Positions 1-8,741 of a stretch of DNA of 60,696 nucleotides are shown piece after piece. The number at the start of each line of letters is the position of its first letter. Positions within the stretch are counted from its first letter, which is position 1. The DNA is from Rhodopseudomonas sp. (GTDB taxonomy: Bacteria; Pseudomonadota; Alphaproteobacteria; Rhizobiales; Xanthobacteraceae). The stretch lies in the NCBI RefSeq assembly GCF_013377015.1, contig NZ_JACABA010000006.1, positions 191,985 to 252,680 of the forward strand, in the 5' to 3' direction. The position numbers and the translations under genes were made by a program. A model generated the notes under the pieces. It made no database searches. It was not told the origin of the DNA and worked only from the letters and a program-made list of their open reading frames with translations.

Positions 1-687
1 CATATCCTCGTCGGTGCCGATCCGGCCCGCGGGCACCCGGGTCGATACTTCATCGGCATTGTCGCGCGCCGCCTTGTTCATGTCGGACTTGAACGGCCCC
101 GGCGCGATCGCCGTCACCACGATGTGATCGTGAATCAGCCGCGCCGCCATCCGCCGCGTCAGATGGATCAGCCCGGATTTGCTGGCGGCATACGAATAGG
201 TCTCCATCGGATTGACGAAGATGCCGTCGATCGACGCGATATTGATCACCTTGCCGGGCTTGTCCGCGGTCGCTGCGGCGCGCAGCGGGCCGGCCAGTGC
301 CTTCGTTAGAAAGAACGGCGTCTTCAGGTTGAGGTTCATCACCTTGTCCCAGCCGCTCTCGGGAAATTCGTCGAACGGCGCGCCCCAGGCGGCGCCGGCA
401 TTGTTGACCAGGATGTCGAGCCTCGCTTCGCGCTTGATGATCTCAGCGGCGAGCAGCTCGATGCCGGCCATGGTGGAAATGTCGATCGGCAGCGCGATGC
501 ATTCGCCCGAATAGGCGCCGGAGAGTTCCTGCGCGGTGGCCTCGCAGGGCCCTGCCTTGCGTGCGGTGATGTAGACCTTCGCGGCGCCTTGGGCGAGAAA
601 TCCCGCCGCGATCATGCGGCCGATGCCGCGCGAGCCGCCGGTCACCAAGGCGACCCGGCCTTGCAGCGAAAACAGATCCTTGAACAT
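1..687 (-). CDS. SDR family oxidoreductase (3' end outside window)
   Basis: NAD(P)-dependent short-chain dehydrogenase/reductase, cytosolic. The visible 229 codons run from ATG at 687 to base 1 without a stop, so about 25-30 C-terminal residues are missing. Seen directly: the cofactor motif TGGSRGIG (residues 16-23), NNAG (94-97), a catalytic Ser near 151 and YAASK (Tyr165, Lys169). The family is certain. The substrate cannot be read from the sequence, though the layout resembles 3-oxoacyl-ACP-reductase/RhlG-like members. Its neighbour, a polysaccharide deacetylase on the same strand, lies about 100 bp upstream; nothing shows that the two share a function. Confidence 0.9.
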   Translation of the reverse strand, partial: MFKDLFSLQGRVALVTGGSRGIGRMIAAGFLAQGAAKVYITARKAGPCEATAQELSGAYSGECIALPIDISTMAGIELLAAEIIKREARLDILVNNAGAAWGAPFDEFPESGWDKVMNLNLKTPFFLTKALAGPLRAAATADKPGKVINIASIDGIFVNPMETYSYAASKSGLIHLTRRMAARLIHDHIVVTAIAPGPFKSDMNKAARDNADEVSTRVPAGRIGTDEDM

Positions 688-791
688 GCAGCCTCCGTTG
701 ATTTTCCGGATGTTTGAGGCGGCCGGCGGGATGAGTCAAGGAACGGTGCTTCGATCCGCGGTTATCGCCGAAGCCATGACGCGGGCAGCGC

Positions 792-1850
792 CTACGCCGC
801 GTCAACTCGGCGGAAGGCGTTCCACATCGCGGTGGCGGCGCCGGAGGTCAGCACCGGCAGGATGCGGCGGTTCTGGTAATTGCCGTTCAGCGAGACCCGC
901 GGCAGCGCGGTGAGATGCTCGGCGATTTCCGGAAAGATCATGCCGGGCCGGGTCGTCACCGCGGTCTTGAAGCCGGCGGCGCGCGCCAGTGCGAATTCGC
1001 GCGGCCCGGCCGCGCTGCGGTCGCCATAGGGATAGGCGAAATGCAGCACCGGCCGCTGCAACTCGGCTTCGATCCGAGCGCGGCTGGTCGCCATTTCCTG
1101 CGCGGCGTCGGCTTCGCTCTGCCTGGCGAGCTGGCAGTGGGTGACCGAGTGGGCGCCGATCGTCGCCAACCGATGCCCGGCGAAGCGCCGCAGCTCGTTC
1201 CAGGGCAGGCAGAGTTCGCGGCTGATTGCGGTTTCGTCGATTCGGTTGCGGGTGCACAGCGCGGTCATTTCGCGGCACAGATCGTGCTCGCCGGGCAGCG
1301 CGCGCAGCAGGTCATGCAGGGTATCGAACGCCGCCTGCTTGGCCGCCGGCGTGTCGGTGTCGAGCCGCACTGCGGCGGCGCCGATCTCGGCCTCGATGCG
1401 GTCGGCCTGCGCAATCAGGCGCTCCAGCGTGATCCACCACAGCCGGCCGCGGCCTTCGGCGAAATCGCTGGCGGCGTAGACGGTGAACGGCGCGTCGAAT
1501 TCCTCCAGCACCGGCAACGCGAAATCGCGGTTGTCGCGATAGCCGTCGTCCAAGGTGATGCAGGCGAAACGCCGCGAAAAATCCTGCTCGACCAGCCGCC
1601 GGTGCAATTCGCCCATGGTGATGACGTCGATCTCGTGGCTGCGCAGGTGGTTCAACGTGGTGCGCAGGAAATCCGGGGTGACCTCGAGATGGCGATTGGG
1701 CTGGAATGCATCGTCTCGCGACGGCCGCACATTGTGCAGCATGAAAATGGTGCCAACGCCGGCGAGAATCGGCCGCAACACATGGTGCACACCGGTGAAA
1801 TAGAGTGCTTCCAGCCCAGCGCGAATGACGTTGTGGCGAAATTGTTTCAT
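792..1850 (-). CDS. Polysaccharide deacetylase (NodB-homology, CE4-type)
   Basis: Predicted metal-dependent deacetylase of N- or O-acetylated polysaccharide, 352 aa. The CE4 metal site is visible: TLDDG with Asp101-Asp102 and HSVTH (His234, His238), followed by FAYPYGD near residue 265 and a late GFKTAVTTRPG stretch. ATG at 1850 is preferred; the codon before it is TTG and would add one residue. There is no clear signal peptide, although residues 11-38 are moderately hydrophobic and could be a membrane anchor. It is transcribed divergently from the OmpA-type gene. The substrate (exopolysaccharide, peptidoglycan or chitin-like) is unknown. Confidence 0.88.
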   Translation of the reverse strand: MKQFRHNVIRAGLEALYFTGVHHVLRPILAGVGTIFMLHNVRPSRDDAFQPNRHLEVTPDFLRTTLNHLRSHEIDVITMGELHRRLVEQDFSRRFACITLDDGYRDNRDFALPVLEEFDAPFTVYAASDFAEGRGRLWWITLERLIAQADRIEAEIGAAAVRLDTDTPAAKQAAFDTLHDLLRALPGEHDLCREMTALCTRNRIDETAISRELCLPWNELRRFAGHRLATIGAHSVTHCQLARQSEADAAQEMATSRARIEAELQRPVLHFAYPYGDRSAAGPREFALARAAGFKTAVTTRPGMIFPEIAEHLTALPRVSLNGNYQNRRILPVLTSGAATAMWNAFRRVDAA

Positions 1851-2004
1851 CAATGAGCCGACTGGTTAATTTCGTTAACGAGACTAGCGGCGACCGCTGA
1901 ACAAACGGTTATGCCGAGCGATGGCTTCGCGAATTTCCGCATTTGAGTTTGACAGTCCAGCAACGGTTTGATTTCTCTCTGGTTCTGGACTGACAGGATG
2001 TGGA

Positions 2005-3399
2005 ATGCGCGGACTTTTGAGATCGAGCGGCAAATGGTGGCCGGGTGTTGTTCCGCTGGCCATTCTTTTGGCGATTGCGGCCTGGACGACGACGCCCCCG
2101 TTGGAAGCCGACCTCGCTGCCCGCGCCCAGGCCTCGCTGAAGGATACCGTGCTCGACAAGACCCTGATCACGGTCGCCGGGCGCGACGTGACCTTCGCGG
2201 CGGAGGCTTTCTCGGAAGAGGGCCGTCGCAGCGCGGTGGCTGCGGTGGAGAGCGTCCCCGGCGTTCGTCTGGTCAACGATCAAACCAGCCTGGTGCCCGA
2301 GGCTAAGCCGTTCGTATGGACCATCGAGCGCGACGTCGTCAGGGTGACGCTCGGCGGCAGCGCGCCGCTGCCGGCCAGCAAGGCGAGATTGCTCGATGCT
2401 GCCCGCGCCGCGGTGAGCGGAGTCGAGGTGGCCGACCGGCTCAGCCTGTCCCGCGGCGCGCCGTTGCGGTTCGACGCCGCCGCGCTGCTGCTGATCGATC
2501 AGATCGGCAAGCTCAAGGACGGCAAGATCACTCTGAGCGACAGCGAAGTCACGCTGGCGGGGATGGCGCGCGAATTGGGCGGGCGCGAAGCGATCGCCGC
2601 GGCGCTGAAGAACCTGCCGGAGGGTTATTGGATCGGCGCCAACGGGATCAAGGCACCGCCTTACGTGTTCGCGGCGAACAAGGATCCGGTGGCAGGCGCG
2701 CTGACGCTAACCGGCTATGTGCCGGACAACACGGTCCACGCCGCGCTTGCCGTCGCCGCGGCGCGCAAATTCTTCAACGAAAAGGTGATCGACAATCTGA
2801 AAGCCAGCGTCGGCGCGCCGCAGGGCTTCGCCAACGCGGTGGTGTCGGCGCTGGGCGCGCTGTCGCGGCTGTCGACCGGGACGCTGACGGTGTCTGACCG
2901 CGAGGTGAAACTATCGGGCGATGCGCTGTATGACGCCGCGGCGGGGCAGATCCGCGGCGGGTTGAGCAAAGGGCTGCCGCAGGGCTGGCAGATCAAGGCG
3001 GAGATATCGGTGAAGCCGCCGGCCACGCCGGTCGATCCCACGGTGTGTCAGCAGCTGTTCGCCGATTTGCTCCACAAAGGCCAAATCCAGTTCGACTCCG
3101 GCCGTGCCACCATCGACCCGGATTCCACCGGCCTGCTCGATCGGCTGATCGAGACCGCGATGCGCTGTCCGACCGCCACGATCGAAATCGGCGGCCACAC
3201 CGACAGTGATGGCGATGCGGCATTCAATCAGACGCTATCGGAGAAGCGGGCGCAGGCTGTGTCGGAGTATCTGGTGCACGCCGGACTGCCGCCGGAGCGC
3301 TTCCGGCCAGTCGGCTTCGGCAGCACCCGACCGGTCGCCGGCAACGACACCGACGAAGGCAGGGCGCAGAACCGCCGCATTGAATTCCTGGTGAGGTAA
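2005..3399 (+). CDS. OmpA-family protein with N-terminal anchor and BON-like repeats
   Basis: Envelope protein of 464 aa. An N-terminal hydrophobic segment (about residues 12-30) should anchor it in the inner membrane or act as a signal. The middle (about 40-340) holds repeated BON-like modules that alternate 'tltGyv' strands with helices. The C-terminal ~115 residues form an OmpA peptidoglycan-binding domain with QFDSGRATIDPDS, GGHTDSDG and NRRIEF. The architecture resembles mycobacterial ArfA/OmpATb. The start has AGGA 6 bases upstream. The next gene begins two bases after the stop, which suggests translational coupling with the small membrane protein. Confidence 0.85.
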   Translation: MRGLLRSSGKWWPGVVPLAILLAIAAWTTTPPLEADLAARAQASLKDTVLDKTLITVAGRDVTFAAEAFSEEGRRSAVAAVESVPGVRLVNDQTSLVPEAKPFVWTIERDVVRVTLGGSAPLPASKARLLDAARAAVSGVEVADRLSLSRGAPLRFDAAALLLIDQIGKLKDGKITLSDSEVTLAGMARELGGREAIAAALKNLPEGYWIGANGIKAPPYVFAANKDPVAGALTLTGYVPDNTVHAALAVAAARKFFNEKVIDNLKASVGAPQGFANAVVSALGALSRLSTGTLTVSDREVKLSGDALYDAAAGQIRGGLSKGLPQGWQIKAEISVKPPATPVDPTVCQQLFADLLHKGQIQFDSGRATIDPDSTGLLDRLIETAMRCPTATIEIGGHTDSDGDAAFNQTLSEKRAQAVSEYLVHAGLPPERFRPVGFGSTRPVAGNDTDEGRAQNRRIEFLVR

Positions 3400-3401
3400 C
3401 G

Positions 3402-3698
3402 ATGGTCGATCTGGCGACATTCTATTGGGGCTGGCTGCTGGGGGCGGCGCTGCTCGGCTTCGCGGTCGGATGGATCGCGGTGGTTCATCGCGGCAGCGGC
3501 CTGTCGAACCGGGCCTCGCTGTGGCTGACCGGACTGCTCGCCGCCCTGATCGCGGTGGCACTGGCGCGGCTGATTCCGGGGCGGCCAGGCTATTGGCTTG
3601 ACCTTGGCCTGTTGATGATGGCTGCCTATGTATTGGGGTGCGCGGTGGGATCGTGGCTGCGCCATTGGGTGATCTCGCGACACGTGCCTGCCGCCTGA
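3402..3698 (+). CDS. Small three-helix membrane protein, partner of the OmpA-type gene
   Basis: Protein of 98 aa with three probable transmembrane helices (about residues 7-28, 40-59 and 68-88) and little else. It begins two bases after the stop of the OmpA/BON protein, and its Shine-Dalgarno (GAGG) lies inside the end of that gene, so the two are very probably co-translated. I do not recognise a named family. In mycobacteria an OmpA/BON protein (ArfA) is followed by small membrane proteins (ArfB, ArfC); the parallel in layout is suggestive but is inference only. Confidence 0.72.
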   Translation: MVDLATFYWGWLLGAALLGFAVGWIAVVHRGSGLSNRASLWLTGLLAALIAVALARLIPGRPGYWLDLGLLMMAAYVLGCAVGSWLRHWVISRHVPAA

Positions 3699-3932
3699 AA
3701 CGGCCGTTGTTGCTTTCGGGTCCGGACCTTCACCGCAATGCAATGACCGCAATGCAGCAAATCTGTGCAGATTGCCGCCGATCCAAGCCGCGATTGATCA
3801 AAGGAGGGCATTTTGTCGGTATCGACCGAATTCCACTGCGCCGGAAAACGCGCTACCAGAGGTTTCACGATAAGCTGCTGTCTTAATGTTCGTTTAAGCG
3901 TCTCAGGTGGTGGAAGCGCATTCGAGGTCTAG

Positions 3933-4967
3933 ATGCTGGAAGCAATAGGCAGGGTGGTCGCGTTTCTGCGCGAGAAGCAAATCCTGCACAAATTGGGTGT
4001 TGCGTTCAGCATCGCGGTGATTGCGATCGCCTGCTACGTCCTCGTCCATATGCTCCGCGGCATCGACGTCGACGAGGTCGTCGAGGCCATCAAGCAGACT
4101 GAACCGAGCGCGGTGGCGTTGGCGGCGCTGTTCGTCTGCGCCGGCTATTTCACCCTGACGTTCTACGATCTGTTCGCGGTACGCGCGATCGGCCGGCCGG
4201 ACATTCCGTACCGGATCAATGCGCTCGCCGCCTTCACCAGCTATTCGATCGGGCACAATGTCGGCGCCAGCGTGTTCACCGGCGGCGCGGTGCGCTATCG
4301 GATCTATTCGGCCTGGGGGCTGGACGGGATCGACGTCGCCAAGATCTGCTTTCTTGCCGGCCTGACCTTCTGGCTCGGCAATGCCGCGGTACTCGGCCTC
4401 GGCATCGCCTATCATCCGGAGGCGGCTTCCGCGGTCGATCAACTGCCGCCCTGGCTCAACCGGACGCTCGCCATCGCGATCATCGTCGGCCTGATCAGTT
4501 ACGTGATCCGGGTCTGGATCAAACCACGCAGCGTCGGCCGCGGCAGCTGGACGGTGGTGCTGCCGGGCGGGCCGCTGACGCTGCTGCAGATCGCGATCGG
4601 AATCGTCGATCTCGGCTTCTGCGCGTTGGCGATGTATGTACTGGTGCCCGACGATCCGAACCTCGGCTTCGTGGTGGTGGCGGTGATCTTCGTCTCGGCG
4701 ACGCTGCTGGGCTTCGCCAGCCATTCCCCCGGCGGGCTCGGTGTGTTCGACGCCGCGATGCTGGTCGGCCTGTGGCAGATGGACAAGGAAGAACTGCTCG
4801 CCGGCATGTTGCTGTTTCGTGTCCTCTATTACCTGGTTCCTTTCGTCGTCTCCGTGGCGGTTCTGGCGATTCGGGAAATCATCCTCGGCGCGCGGCTGAA
4901 ACGGGTGCGCAGGCTGGCAGAGGCGCTCGATCCCAAGCCGGTCCGCCAAGACCCATCGCCGGGATAG
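3933..4967 (+). CDS. UPF0104 / LPG-synthase transmembrane-domain protein, joined to phoR
   Basis: Integral inner-membrane protein of 344 aa with about eight helices. It matches the flippase-like transmembrane domain of lysylphosphatidylglycerol synthase (MprF, PF03706 type) but lacks the cytosolic aminoacyl-transferase domain. Conserved patches visible are SIGHNVGASVFTGGAVRYRIY (near residue 105) and SHSPGGLGVFDAAML (near 265). Likely role: lipid or polyprenyl-linked substrate movement across the inner membrane (inference). The start has GAGG 6 bases upstream. phoR begins one base after its stop, so the two are probably coupled, which is not the usual E. coli-type pho layout. Confidence 0.85.
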   Translation: MLEAIGRVVAFLREKQILHKLGVAFSIAVIAIACYVLVHMLRGIDVDEVVEAIKQTEPSAVALAALFVCAGYFTLTFYDLFAVRAIGRPDIPYRINALAAFTSYSIGHNVGASVFTGGAVRYRIYSAWGLDGIDVAKICFLAGLTFWLGNAAVLGLGIAYHPEAASAVDQLPPWLNRTLAIAIIVGLISYVIRVWIKPRSVGRGSWTVVLPGGPLTLLQIAIGIVDLGFCALAMYVLVPDDPNLGFVVVAVIFVSATLLGFASHSPGGLGVFDAAMLVGLWQMDKEELLAGMLLFRVLYYLVPFVVSVAVLAIREIILGARLKRVRRLAEALDPKPVRQDPSPG

Positions 4968-4968
4968 C

Positions 4969-6327
4969 ATGACAATCCCGGCGCCCGACGAGCACGCCCG
5001 CACAGGGAGACAGTTGGTCCCGATGGCAACAAACGTCTCCGCTTCAATCTTCTCGCCGTGGCCGGACCGGCTGCGCCACGCTGCGATCATCCTGCTCGCG
5101 GCCGGGCTGGCGCTGGCCGGGCTGGTCGCGTTCGGAGAATTGTCGCTGGCCGCGGCCTTTGCGGTGTTCGTCTGCATTGCCGCCGCCGCGCTGGTGCCGT
5201 GGCGGCTGCACGACGTCGCGACCTCCCCCGACGACAAGTTCGGGACCAATCCGGTGGAGGCGCCGGTGGTGCGCGCCATTGTCGGGGGAATGCCGGATCC
5301 CGCCGTGCTGCTTGATCGTGCCGGCCGGGTGATCCATCTCAACGCCGCCGCCGCGCAGATGGCCCCGGCGCTGCGCGCCAATGAACTGGCGCAGTTCGCG
5401 TTGCGCACGCCGGAGATCATCACCGCGTTGCGCGAAGCGATCGCGACCGCCGAGCTGCGGCGCGCCACCTATCTCGATCACGTTCCGGTGGATCGCTGGA
5501 TGGAGCTGATCATCGCCCCGGTGCAGGTGCCGACCGCGTTCGGCGGTACCGACCAATGCATGCTGATGACCTTCCACGACCAGACCCCGCTGCGCCGGGT
5601 CGAGGAAATGCGAGCCGACTTCGTCGCCAATGCCAGCCACGAATTGCGCACGCCGCTGGCGGCCTTGTCCGGCTTCATCGACACGCTGCAGGGACCGGCC
5701 AGGGACGACGCCAAGGCGCGCGAGCGCTTTCTCGGCATCATGCAGGCGCAGGCCAAGCGAATGGCGCGGCTGATCGACGATCTGTTGTCACTGTCCCGGG
5801 TTGAATTGTCGGCGCATGTGCGGCCGGACCTGTTGGTGGATCTGGCGCCGCTGATCCGTCAGGTGGTGGACGGGCTGGAGCCGCTGGCCAAGGAACGTCA
5901 GGTCGCGATCGAGATCGAACTGCCGGAGGCGCCGGCGACGATTGCCGGCGACCGCGAGGAATTGCTGCGGGTGTTCGAAAACCTGGTCGAGAACGCGCTG
6001 AAATACGGCGCCTCCGGCGGTCGGGTGGTGGTGACGGTGACGCCGGCGATATCGTCCGAGGGACTGCCCGAATATCGCGCCATGGTGCGCGACTTCGGCC
6101 CGGGCATTGCGCCGGAACATCTGCCGCGATTGACCGAGCGGTTCTACCGGGTCGACGTCGGCGACAGCCGGGCGCAGGGAGGTACCGGGTTAGGATTATC
6201 GCTGGTCAAACATACTGTTAGCCGCCATCGCGGTCGGCTTCTGATCGAAAGCGTACCCAAAAAGGGTGCCACCTTTACGGCCGTTTTCCCCTCGGCAAAA
6301 TACCAGGGTCAGGCTGAAAAGAACTAA
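4969..6327 (+). CDS. phoR: Phosphate regulon sensor histidine kinase PhoR
   Basis: Membrane sensor kinase partner of PhoB, 452 aa. Two hydrophobic helices (about 38-57 and 60-78) are followed by a PAS-like domain (about 100-205). The HisKA box has phospho-acceptor His224 in SHELRTP, and the HATPase carries ENLVENALKYG, DFGPGI and GGTGLGLSLVKH. The family senses phosphate through contact with PstSCAB-PhoU, and the neighbouring genes supply all of these. ATG at 4969 follows the previous stop by one base. An in-frame ATG at 5023, with AGGGAGA upstream, is an alternative start that removes 18 residues. Confidence 0.93.
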   Translation: MTIPAPDEHARTGRQLVPMATNVSASIFSPWPDRLRHAAIILLAAGLALAGLVAFGELSLAAAFAVFVCIAAAALVPWRLHDVATSPDDKFGTNPVEAPVVRAIVGGMPDPAVLLDRAGRVIHLNAAAAQMAPALRANELAQFALRTPEIITALREAIATAELRRATYLDHVPVDRWMELIIAPVQVPTAFGGTDQCMLMTFHDQTPLRRVEEMRADFVANASHELRTPLAALSGFIDTLQGPARDDAKARERFLGIMQAQAKRMARLIDDLLSLSRVELSAHVRPDLLVDLAPLIRQVVDGLEPLAKERQVAIEIELPEAPATIAGDREELLRVFENLVENALKYGASGGRVVVTVTPAISSEGLPEYRAMVRDFGPGIAPEHLPRLTERFYRVDVGDSRAQGGTGLGLSLVKHTVSRHRGRLLIESVPKKGATFTAVFPSAKYQGQAEKN

Positions 6328-6345
6328 CAAATCAATTGGTTAACG

Positions 6346-6384
6346 TAGTCACATGACTGTCATCAAACCCTCATAAAAGGTCAA
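6346..6384 (+). promoter_or_regulatory. Pho box (PhoB operator) of pstS
   Basis: CTGTCAT at 6357-6363, four bases, then CCCTCAT at 6368-6374. This is the 7+4+7 direct-repeat geometry of PhoB sites with an 11-base period. A further upstream half-site TAGTCAC (6346-6352) keeps the 11-base phase, and GGTCA (6379-6383) lies downstream nearly in phase. The site is about 85 bp before the pstS start. Confidence 0.85.
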
Positions 6385-6459
6385 TCGACCGTCCCTAAAG
6401 GGGGGTGGGTAGGCGCAATCGGGCGCGTTGAGCGCTTCGCCTACAGAATGGAGACCACC

Positions 6460-7470
6460 ATGAATTTCATCAAGGCAATCGTCGCCGTCGGCATGGTCGC
6501 CGCGTCGACGTCGGCATTCGCTGCCGATATCACCGGTGCCGGCGCGACCTTCCCGTTCCCGGTTTATTCGAAGTGGGCCGACCTCTACAAGAAAGAGACC
6601 GGCAATGGCCTGAACTATCAGTCGATCGGCTCCGGCGCCGGGATCAAGCAGATCCAGGCCAAGACCGTGACATTCGGCGCCACCGACGCGCCGCTGAAGC
6701 CCGAGCAGCTTGAGAAGGACGGCCTGGTGCAGTGGCCGATGGTGATGGGCGCGATCGTGCCCGTGGTGAACCTCGAAGGCATCAAGCCGGGTGAGCTGGT
6801 GTTCGACGGCGAAACCCTTGCCAATGTCTATCTCGGCAAGATCACCAAGTGGGACGATCCGGCGATCGCAAAACTCAATCCGAAGCTGAAGCTGCCCACC
6901 GACGCGATCACCGTCGTGCGCCGCTCGGACGGCTCCGGCACCACCTTCAACTTCACCGACTATCTGTCGAAGGCGAGCGCGGACTGGAAGTCCAAGGTCG
7001 GCTCCGGCACCGCGGTGGAATGGCCGGCCGGCGTTGGCGCCAAGGGCAATGAAGGCGTCGCCGGCAACATCAGCCAGACCAAGAATTCGATCGGCTATGT
7101 CGAATACGCTTATGCCAAGCAGAACAAGCTGACTTACGCTGCCCTGATCAACAAGGCCGGCAAGACCGTGCAGCCGACCGTCGCCGCGTTCCAGGCCGCC
7201 GCCGCCAACGCGGATTGGGCCAAAGCGCCCGGCTACTACCTGATCCTGACCGACCAGCCCGGCGAAGCCTCCTGGCCGATCACCGCGGCGACCTTCATCC
7301 TGATGCACAAGGAGCCGGCCGACAAGGCGGCCTCCGCCGAGGCCATCAAGTTCTTCAAATGGGCTTTTGCGAAGGGCGACAAGGCGGCCGAGGAGCTCGA
7401 CTACATCCCGATGCCGGAAGCGGTGGTCAAGCAGATCGAAAAGACCTGGTCGGCTGACATCAAGAGCTAA
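6460..7470 (+). CDS. pstS: Phosphate ABC transporter, periplasmic binding protein PstS
   Basis: High-affinity periplasmic phosphate-binding protein that delivers phosphate to PstCAB, 336 aa. It has a signal peptide (residues 1-21, cut after AFA before ADITG) and the family motifs [21 protein letters not shown] and [11 protein letters not shown], which line the phosphate pocket. ATG at 6460 is chosen over the ATG at 6448 because GGAG (6450-6453) sits 6 bases before it. A Pho box lies upstream. Two hairpins follow the gene before pstC, which may let pstS be made in excess over the membrane components. Confidence 0.96.
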   Translation: MNFIKAIVAVGMVAASTSAFAADITGAGATFPFPVYSKWADLYKKETGNGLNYQSIGSGAGIKQIQAKTVTFGATDAPLKPEQLEKDGLVQWPMVMGAIVPVVNLEGIKPGELVFDGETLANVYLGKITKWDDPAIAKLNPKLKLPTDAITVVRRSDGSGTTFNFTDYLSKASADWKSKVGSGTAVEWPAGVGAKGNEGVAGNISQTKNSIGYVEYAYAKQNKLTYAALINKAGKTVQPTVAAFQAAAANADWAKAPGYYLILTDQPGEASWPITAATFILMHKEPADKAASAEAIKFFKWAFAKGDKAAEELDYIPMPEAVVKQIEKTWSADIKS

Positions 7471-7488
7471 GCTTTCCTGACCTCAAGG

Positions 7489-7520
7489 CGTTCGCGATCC
7501 GTCGTTCCGGATCGCGAACG
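7489..7520 (+). terminator. Strong hairpin after pstS (mRNA-stabilising or attenuating)
   Basis: A perfect 13-bp inverted repeat with arms 7489-7501 and 7508-7520 (GTTCGCGATCCG and complement) and a 6-base loop, 19 bases after the pstS stop. No T-run follows, so protection of the pstS mRNA 3' end is more likely than full termination. Confidence 0.6.
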
Positions 7521-7535
7521 AAGCGGACAAGCGAC

Positions 7536-7579
7536 CCCGGAATCCTTCGGCCTGACCGCAATTTCGGATTCCGGGTTTT
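7536..7579 (+). terminator. Partial Rho-independent terminator between pstS and pstC
   Basis: CCCGGAATCC (7536-7545) pairs with GGATTCCGGG (7566-7575), followed by TTTT (7576-7579). The loop is long (20 bases) and the T-run short, consistent with partial read-through into pstCAB. Confidence 0.5.
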
Positions 7580-7740
7580 GCTGCAACGGCGGGCTTCCCG
7601 AAAAAACTGCTTCGAGAACAGGCGTGGTTGGTGAAAAGCGTGCTTCCCGAAATCAGAAATCGTTAGATTCGGTCCAATCAAGGACATCCAGGCCGCGCGA
7701 CGAGTGCTTCGTGGTCTGATAATGTAAAAAGGGGATCGGC

Positions 7741-8739
7741 GTGGCGGATATGGCGGTTCAAAGTACCAGTATGGAAGCTGCCGGACCTTACGATCGCGCC
7801 AAGGCCCTGAGTGCTTTCAAATTCGGTGATAGCGCATTCTACTGGATCACCCGCGCCTGCGCGATTTCGGTGTTGCTGATCCTCGGTGGCATCATCCTGT
7901 CGCTGATCGCGGGCGCCTGGCCTGCGATGCGGGAGTTCGGATTTTCGTTCCTGTTCACGCAGCGATGGGCGCCGGCCAACGACCCACCGGTTCTCGGCGC
8001 GCTCGGCCCGATCTACGGCACCTTGGTCACCTCGGTGATCGCGATGGTGATCGCGATCCCGGTCGGACTCGGCATCGCAATCTTCCTCACCGAGTTGTGT
8101 CCGCAATGGGCGCGCCGCCCGATCGGCCTCGCGGTCGAGCTGCTCGCCGGCATCCCCTCGATCATCTACGGCATGTGGGGCTTCTTCGTGCTCGGGCCGT
8201 TCATGGCCAACTACCTGCAGCCGTCCCTGATCAAGGTGTTCGACGGCGTGCCGGTGCTCGGCTCGATCTTCGCCGGTCCGCCGTCCTATCTCAGCCTGTT
8301 CAACGCAGCTCTGATCCTCGCCATCATGGTGCTGCCGTTCATCACCGCGATTTCGGTCGACGTGTTCAAGACCGTTCCGCCGGTGCTCAAGGAAGCCGCC
8401 TACGGCATCGGCTGCACCACCTGGGAAGTGGTCAGCAACGTGGTGATCCCCTACACCCGGGTCGGCGTGATCGGCGGCATCATGCTGGCGCTCGGGCGCG
8501 CGCTCGGCGAGACCATGGCGGTGACCTTCATCATCGGCAACGCGTTCCGGATCACCGGGTCGATCTTCTCGCCCGGCACCACGATCTCGGCGGCGATCGC
8601 CAGCGAATTCGCCGAAAGCGACGGCCTGCATCAATCCGGCCTGATCCTGCTCGGCCTGCTGCTGTTCATTCTCACCTTCCTCGTGCTTTCGGCAGCGCGG
8701 TTGATGCTGATGCGGCTTGAAAAGAAGGCGGGGAACTGA
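7741..8739 (+). CDS. pstC: Phosphate ABC transporter permease PstC
   Basis: Inner-membrane channel subunit of the high-affinity phosphate importer, pairing with PstA; 332 aa. It shows the six-helix permease fold, with hydrophobic segments starting near residues 38, 92, 135, 185, 240 and 295. The EAA-like loop that contacts PstB is [14 protein letters not shown], followed by [13 protein letters not shown] at 7741 is used because GGGGA (7731-7735) sits 5 bases before it; an in-frame ATG occurs three codons later. pstA starts two bases after the stop. Together with pstS, pstA, pstB and phoU it forms the classic operon. Confidence 0.95.
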   Translation: MADMAVQSTSMEAAGPYDRAKALSAFKFGDSAFYWITRACAISVLLILGGIILSLIAGAWPAMREFGFSFLFTQRWAPANDPPVLGALGPIYGTLVTSVIAMVIAIPVGLGIAIFLTELCPQWARRPIGLAVELLAGIPSIIYGMWGFFVLGPFMANYLQPSLIKVFDGVPVLGSIFAGPPSYLSLFNAALILAIMVLPFITAISVDVFKTVPPVLKEAAYGIGCTTWEVVSNVVIPYTRVGVIGGIMLALGRALGETMAVTFIIGNAFRITGSIFSPGTTISAAIASEFAESDGLHQSGLILLGLLLFILTFLVLSAARLMLMRLEKKAGN

Positions 8740-8741
8740 CC

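Noticed and set aside
1866-1878. CtrA-like TTAA-N5-TTAA between the deacetylase and OmpA-type genes
   Set aside because: CtrA sites need a 7-base gap; the spacing here is 5.
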